From assembly GCA_029267795.1 (NCBI GenBank), contig JAJUHR010000063.1, forward strand, positions 1 to 8,512: a DNA stretch of 8,512 bases, in the 5' to 3' direction. Made by a program: the position numbers and the translations under genes. The notes below the pieces were generated by a model. That model was not told where the DNA came from, did no database searches, and worked only from the letters and a program-made list of their open reading frames with translations. Shown here piece after piece: positions 5,254 through 8,512 of the stretch (position 1 is the stretch's first letter; each line of letters starts with the position of its first letter). Source of the DNA: Planctomycetota bacterium (GTDB lineage: Bacteria; Planctomycetota; Phycisphaerae; Phycisphaerales; Phycisphaeraceae).

Positions 5254-7290
5254 TTAGCGCTCGACCTGCGCCAGCGTTTGGAGGAGGCGTGGCTCGTCCC
5301 AGACTTCGATGCCCAGTTGCCGGGCTTTGTCGAGCTTGCTGCCCGGGTCGGCGCCGGCGATGACCAAGTCGGTGTTTTTCGAGACGCTGCTGGTGACTTT
5401 GGCGCCGAGGGATTCGAGCTTCTCGGTCAGTTCCTTGCGTGGGAAGTGCTCGAGCGTGCCGGTGAGGACGATGGTCTTGCCGGCGAAGGGCGAGGACTTG
5501 GCGGCGGCTTTCCTGGGGGCGGTCATGTTGACGCCGGCGTGGGCCAGCTCGTCGATGACCCGCTGGACCGCGGCGCTGTGGAGGAAGCGCCAAACCGATT
5601 CGGCGGTGACGGGCCCGACGTCGGGGATCTCGGCCAGCTCTTCTTTCGAGGCTTTCAGGAGCTTGTCCATGGAGCCGAAGTGCTCGGCGAGCACTTGGGC
5701 GCCGCGTGTGCCGACGTGCCGGATGCCCAGGCCCGCCAGCAGGCGTGCCAGCCCGCGCGACTTGGAGTCCTCGATCGCCTCGAGCAGGTTGTCGACCTTT
5801 TTGGGGCCCATGCGTTCTAGCTCGATCAGTTCGTCGCGGTGGCGGTGGAGGCGGTAGATGTCGGCGAAGGAGCGGAGCAGGCCGGCGTCGGCGAGCTGGT
5901 AGACGGCCTTGTCGCCGAGGCCGTCGATGTCCATCTGACCGCGGCCGGCGAACCAGATCAGGCGTTCGCGTAGCTGGGCGGGGCATTGGGGGTTGACGCA
6001 GCGGATGGCGACTTCGTCTTGTTCGCGAACGGTGGGCTGGCCGCAGCTGGGGCAATGGGTGGGGGCCTTGGTCGGGTGTGTGCCGGGGGGGCGTTTTTCC
6101 GGGATGACGCGGATGACCTGGGGGATGATCTCGCCGGCTTTTTCGATGATCAGGTGGTCGCCGACGCGGACGTCTTTGCGGTGGATCTCGTCGATGTTGT
6201 GCAGGCCGGCGCGTTTAACGGTGGTGCCGGCCAGCAGCACGGGTTGGAGTTCCGCCACGGGCGTGAGCGTGCCGCCCTTGCCGACCTGCCAAGTGATCCC
6301 CAGCAGGTGTGTGGTGGCCTGCTCGGCGGCGTACTTGTAAGCCATGCACCAGCGTGGGCTTTTGGAGGTGTAGCCCAGTTGCTCTTGCAGGTCGAAGCGG
6401 TCGACCTTGATCACCACGCCGTCGACGCCGTAGGGCAGCCGGTGCCGAGCGGAGGAGAATTCTTCGATGAAGCTCCAGACGGAGTCGAGGTCGTGGCAGA
6501 GTCGCGTCAGCGGGTTGGTGGGGACGCCCCAGGATCGTATGGCTTCGAGGAACTGGCTGTGGCGTTCGAAGTGATCGGGGACGACCTCGCCGCGGCCGTG
6601 GGCTGTAAACAACAGGTGGCGTTGGGCGACGATGCGTGAGTCGAGTTGCTTGAGCGTGCCGGCGGTGGCGTTGCGAGAGTTGGCGAAGAGTTCCTCGCCG
6701 GCCTCGGCGCGCAGGCTGTTGAGCCGGTGCAGCTCCTCGTTGGGCATGAAGACTTCGCCACGGACCTCGAGGACCTTGGGGCAGGGGGCGTCGGCCTCGG
6801 AGAGCTTCAGGGGCACGGCGCGGATGGTGCGGACGTTGTGGGTGATGTCATCGCCGCGTTCGCCGTCGCCGCGGGTCAGGGCCAGGGCGAGCCGGCCTTT
6901 TTCGTAGCGGAGGCTGACGGCGACGCCGTCGATCTTCGGTTCGGCGACGTAGTCGACGGGGTGGGGTGCGGCGTTGTCGACGCCCAGGCCCTTGAGGACG
7001 CGTTGGTGCCAGGCGACCAAGTCATCGCGGGAGTAGGTGTTGTCGATGCTGAACATCCGCCGGGCGTGGGCAACGGTGCGGAAGCCGCCGATGGGCGCCC
7101 CGCCGACGCGTTGGGTGGGGGAATCGGGCGTGATGAGCTGGGGGTGCTTTTCCTCGAGGGCTTTGAGCTCGGCCACGAGGCGGTCGTATTCCTGGTCGGA
7201 GATTTCGGGCCGGGCTTCGACGTAGTAGAGCCGGTCGTGTCGTTCGATCTCCCGGCGCAGGTAGGCGATGCGCTGAGCGTCGGAGGACAT
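5254..7290 (-). CDS. ligA: NAD-dependent DNA ligase LigA
   Basis: LigA joins nicks in duplex DNA using NAD+ and is the replicative and repair ligase of bacteria. The 678-residue product (E. coli 671) is complete. Domain Ia (1-65) has the NMN-binding residues Y22, D32, Y35 and D36. The adenylation domain has the catalytic lysine K119 in EPKIDG, plus R206 (FANSRNATAG), K295 (VVIKVD) and K319 (AYKY). An OB fold follows, then a zinc finger with C413, C416, C431 and C436, the helix-hairpin-helix domain (about 445-570) and a C-terminal BRCT domain (about 600-678, W664). The frame stays open about 217 codons upstream, but that stretch is the DUF3553 gene read in the wrong frame; family alignment fixes the start at ATG 7290. 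No Shine-Dalgarno site precedes it. It lies 71 bases after the DUF3553 gene. Confidence 0.97.
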   Translation of the reverse strand: MSSDAQRIAYLRREIERHDRLYYVEARPEISDQEYDRLVAELKALEEKHPQLITPDSPTQRVGGAPIGGFRTVAHARRMFSIDNTYSRDDLVAWHQRVLKGLGVDNAAPHPVDYVAEPKIDGVAVSLRYEKGRLALALTRGDGERGDDITHNVRTIRAVPLKLSEADAPCPKVLEVRGEVFMPNEELHRLNSLRAEAGEELFANSRNATAGTLKQLDSRIVAQRHLLFTAHGRGEVVPDHFERHSQFLEAIRSWGVPTNPLTRLCHDLDSVWSFIEEFSSARHRLPYGVDGVVIKVDRFDLQEQLGYTSKSPRWCMAYKYAAEQATTHLLGITWQVGKGGTLTPVAELQPVLLAGTTVKRAGLHNIDEIHRKDVRVGDHLIIEKAGEIIPQVIRVIPEKRPPGTHPTKAPTHCPSCGQPTVREQDEVAIRCVNPQCPAQLRERLIWFAGRGQMDIDGLGDKAVYQLADAGLLRSFADIYRLHRHRDELIELERMGPKKVDNLLEAIEDSKSRGLARLLAGLGIRHVGTRGAQVLAEHFGSMDKLLKASKEELAEIPDVGPVTAESVWRFLHSAAVQRVIDELAHAGVNMTAPRKAAAKSSPFAGKTIVLTGTLEHFPRKELTEKLESLGAKVTSSVSKNTDLVIAGADPGSKLDKARQLGIEVWDEPRLLQTLAQVER

Positions 7291-7297
7291 GGGGTCG

Positions 7298-7303
7298 ATT
7301 GTA
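7298..7303 (-). promoter_or_regulatory. Possible -10 box directly before ligA
   Basis: On the minus strand TACAAT (5 of 6 consensus bases) ends 7 bases before the ligA ATG. Transcription from it would start at or within a base or two of the ATG, giving a leaderless ligA mRNA, which would fit the missing Shine-Dalgarno site. No -35 box is recognisable (CGCTCC at the 17-base spacing), so this is tentative. Confidence 0.25.
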
Positions 7304-7361
7304 TCGGAACCGGCGGGCGTGGAGCGGTCCGCGTCGCCTGGAGGGGGAGCGTGCCTGGTAT

Positions 7362-8000
7362 TTAGCCCCGCATCGCTTTGCGGAGGGCTTGACGTGCGGC
7401 GTGGCTTGGGGCTTCCTTGAGCAGGCGATCCAACAGGGTGGCGTCGCCTGATTTTTTGATCTGCTGGATGAGCTGCGTCAGGTGCTGGTCGCGCTGGCGA
7501 ACGAACCCGGCGTAGCCCTCCTCCAACTCGTGGCGGGTGTATCGCGTCAGCGGGTCCACCAGGCCGGTCTGGGAGACGGCCCAATCGAGCAGGCTGCGTG
7601 GGTCGGCCCCGACAAAGCGGAAGCTGTCGAGGGTGGCGCGGAGGCGGCTGGCGAAGCTGGCGAAGGGGTCGGTCATGGCCTCGGGCAGGGTCCGCAGCTC
7701 GTGGGTGGGGTGCCGCTTCTGCTTGGCCAGGGATTCGAGCCATCCCTGCGGCTTGACTCGCACGGGTGGAGAAGGTGTGCGTGTGGTGCTCATGGAATCG
7801 AAAACTCCTTTGGATACAAGCGGCGCCACGGCGGTGTTGATCGTGACGCGTCCATGGTTGATGAATCGCACGATCAGCCGCTGGGCCGTCCGACCCTCGT
7901 GGCTGATGCTGGTGGCCTGATCCACTACGCCTTCGCCCCATTCCGGGCGTCGCGGGTGGATGACAAGGTCTCCTCGCTTGAATTGCGTGACCTTGATCAT
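7362..8000 (-). CDS. DUF3553 domain protein, first gene of the repair block
   Basis: A 212-residue soluble protein without signal peptide or membrane segment. Residues 5-62 (FKRGDLVIHPRRPEWGEGVV, then an RLIVRF strand and a GRVTINTAVAPL strand) match what I know as DUF3553, a small beta-barrel resembling the CarD / Mfd RNA-polymerase-interacting and UvrD Tudor domains. A flexible, Pro/Thr/Ser-containing linker (about 63-85) leads to a mostly helical C-terminal half (about 90-212, charged and Gln/Leu-rich, ending RQALRKAMRG) that I do not recognise. Biochemical function is unknown; binding to RNA polymerase or nucleic acid is inferred from fold similarity and from neighbours ligA, mfd and divergent uvrC. 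The start is ATG 8000, which keeps the whole DUF3553 domain; it has no Shine-Dalgarno site. An internal ATG (7793) does have one. Confidence 0.82.
   Translation of the reverse strand: MIKVTQFKRGDLVIHPRRPEWGEGVVDQATSISHEGRTAQRLIVRFINHGRVTINTAVAPLVSKGVFDSMSTTRTPSPPVRVKPQGWLESLAKQKRHPTHELRTLPEAMTDPFASFASRLRATLDSFRFVGADPRSLLDWAVSQTGLVDPLTRYTRHELEEGYAGFVRQRDQHLTQLIQQIKKSGDATLLDRLLKEAPSHAARQALRKAMRG
7793..7811 (-). promoter_or_regulatory. Internal ribosome binding site and ATG inside the DUF3553 gene
   Basis: On the minus strand AAAGGAG (7811-7805) lies 11 bases before an in-frame ATG (7793-7791). Initiation there would give a protein of 143 residues starting MSTTRTPSPP, exactly at the linker, so it would lack the DUF3553 domain and keep the helical half. 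The spacing is slightly long. Among minus-strand starts in this window it is the only one with a clear Shine-Dalgarno site. Confidence 0.35.
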
Positions 8001-8029
8001 GACGTTAGCCGATGCGGGGGCGGTGCCAA

Positions 8030-8074
8030 GGTCAGACCCCGTCCCGCTGGCGGTATTTCCCCCTGACCGGGGGA
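8030..8074. repeat. Nested inverted repeats, possibly a REP-like element
   Basis: GGTCAG (8030-8035) pairs with CTGACC (8063-8068). Alternatively TCCCCC (8058-8063) pairs with GGGGGA (8069-8074), and CCGC/GCGG (8044-8053) forms a small inner dyad. The phrase GGTCAGACCCC resembles repeats I associate with REP elements mobilised by IS200-type (RAYT) transposases, but only one copy is visible and no transposase is present. Confidence 0.3.
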
Positions 8075-8142
8075 TTAAGGGCCAAGACGCCTGTTTGGCA
8101 AATGCGGCCTCTGCTGGCGTGCTTTTTATGGCCTTGGCTCGT

Positions 8143-8170
8143 GGCTCGCTCCGCCCTCCGAGCGGAAGCC
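8143..8170. repeat. GC-rich hairpin in the divergent intergenic region
   Basis: GGCTCGCTC (8143-8151) pairs with GAGCG (8160-8164) and AGCC (8167-8170), nine base pairs with a two-base GA bulge and an 8-base loop. No T tract follows on either strand. Confidence 0.4.
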
Positions 8171-8358
8171 GTCGAAGCCGGCTTTGGGTGGTCTTCCCGA
8201 TCTTGCGGTTCCCCCGCCCTGTTCAGATGGCAGCTTAGCCCCCGCGTCCTGGGTTATTGTAGCCAAAGTCGTGGTCAAAGAAAGCGTGTGTGGAGAATCC
8301 TTCGGGCGATCGAACACGGAGGGGGGCCTGACGTCGGTCGAGGCAGGGGATTGCGGGC

Positions 8359-8366
8359 GGGAGGGG
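8359..8366 (+). promoter_or_regulatory. Shine-Dalgarno site of uvrC
   Basis: GGGAGGGG contains GGAGG at 8360-8364, six bases before ATG 8371. It favours this start over the in-frame ATG at 8410, which has only a weak AAGG before it. Confidence 0.6.
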
Positions 8367-8370
8367 TTGG

Positions 8371-8512
8371 ATGGATTGGGCGGTCTTGGCTCCCAAAAAT
8401 AAGGCGGCGATGGTGGACCGGTTAGACAGGCTGAGTCGGTTGCTTGAACGGGCGCGTCGGCTGCCGAAGGTGCCCGGCGTCTACCTGATGAAAGACGCCC
8501 AGGGAAGGGTGA
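8371..8512 (+). CDS. uvrC: UvrABC system protein C, N-terminal part (cut by window edge)
   Basis: UvrC makes the two incisions of nucleotide excision repair after UvrA/UvrB mark the lesion. Only 47 codons are in the window. The end of the visible part, LPKVPGVYLMKDAQGRV (31-47), is the start of the UvrC GIY-YIG nuclease domain; the family motif PGVYLM is intact and the YIG half should follow just outside. ATG 8371 with a good Shine-Dalgarno site gives an N-terminus some 20 residues longer than in B. subtilis UvrC; ATG 8410 (MVDRLDRLSRLL) would give a more usual length. Upstream in-frame stops (8329-8331) exclude earlier starts apart from rare codons. It is transcribed away from the DUF3553-ligA-GNAT-mfd series. 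Confidence 0.9.
   Translation, partial: MDWAVLAPKNKAAMVDRLDRLSRLLERARRLPKVPGVYLMKDAQGRV

Larger units (their letters stand above)
8001..8370. other. Divergent intergenic region between DUF3553 gene and uvrC
   Basis: These 370 bases separate the minus-strand repair series from uvrC and must hold promoters for both, yet I find no strong -35/-10 pair on either strand. TATTGT (8255-8260, plus) and CATAAA (within 8124-8130, minus) are weak -10 candidates without a -35. Instead the region is full of GC-rich inverted repeats (8030-8074, 8143-8170, and the 10-bp palindrome AAGCCGGCTT at 8175-8184). No protein gene is convincing here and no clear LexA-type operator was seen; TTCG-N6-CGAA (8301-8314) is the only dyad close to uvrC. 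Confidence 0.5.

Noticed and set aside
5204..6055. 283-codon minus-strand ORF overlapping ligA
   Set aside because: Arg/Pro-rich shadow in another frame; the ligA zinc finger, HhH and BRCT motifs occupy the true frame.
7291..7941. N-terminal extension of ligA by about 217 residues
   Set aside because: The extension is the DUF3553 gene in the wrong frame; LigA family alignment begins at ATG 7290.
8240..8370. SOS/LexA operator upstream of uvrC
   Set aside because: Only TTCG-N6-CGAA is seen; it does not match the CTGT-N8-ACAG or CGAAC-type boxes well enough to call.

Overview
The window comes from a GC-rich bacterial chromosome. A Planctomycetota/Phycisphaerae-like source is my best guess. It rests on protein style, frequent lack of Shine-Dalgarno sites and strong G/C bias at third codon positions, not on a decisive marker. 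The core is a DNA-repair block. Four genes run on the minus strand in the order DUF3553-type protein (8000-7362), ligA (7290-5254), a GNAT acetyltransferase of the short N-acetylglutamate-synthase type (5186-4611) and mfd (4537-1124). uvrC starts divergently on the plus strand at 8371 and runs off the right edge. No mobile element, CRISPR array, tRNA or rRNA gene was found.

Left part (1-1123): the first 81 bases look like the last 26 codons of an unidentified plus-strand gene. About 1 kb without a convincing protein gene follows, placed between convergent genes. It is clearly more AT-rich between about 260 and 560 than the rest of the window. It holds a good plus-strand promoter candidate with a perfect -10 box (TATAAT, 472-477) and, about 150 bases later, a textbook intrinsic terminator (625-659). 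Between them lie an 11-bp tandem repeat and a stable hairpin, but no usable ORF. I read 484-659 as a candidate small RNA of about 175 nt. Further right are several perfect inverted repeats and a 21-bp tandem duplication.

Middle and right (1124-8512): mfd couples stalled RNA polymerase to UvrA recruitment, UvrC makes the excision incisions, and LigA seals the nicks. The DUF3553 protein opens the block; its N-terminal domain has the short beta-barrel look of the RNA-polymerase-binding CarD/Mfd-RID/UvrD-Tudor class, so a role in transcription-linked repair is a reasonable but unproven idea. The GNAT gene is the metabolic outlier and has its own -10 box between ligA and its start. An internal Shine-Dalgarno site and ATG in the DUF3553 gene could produce a second, shorter protein without the N-terminal domain.
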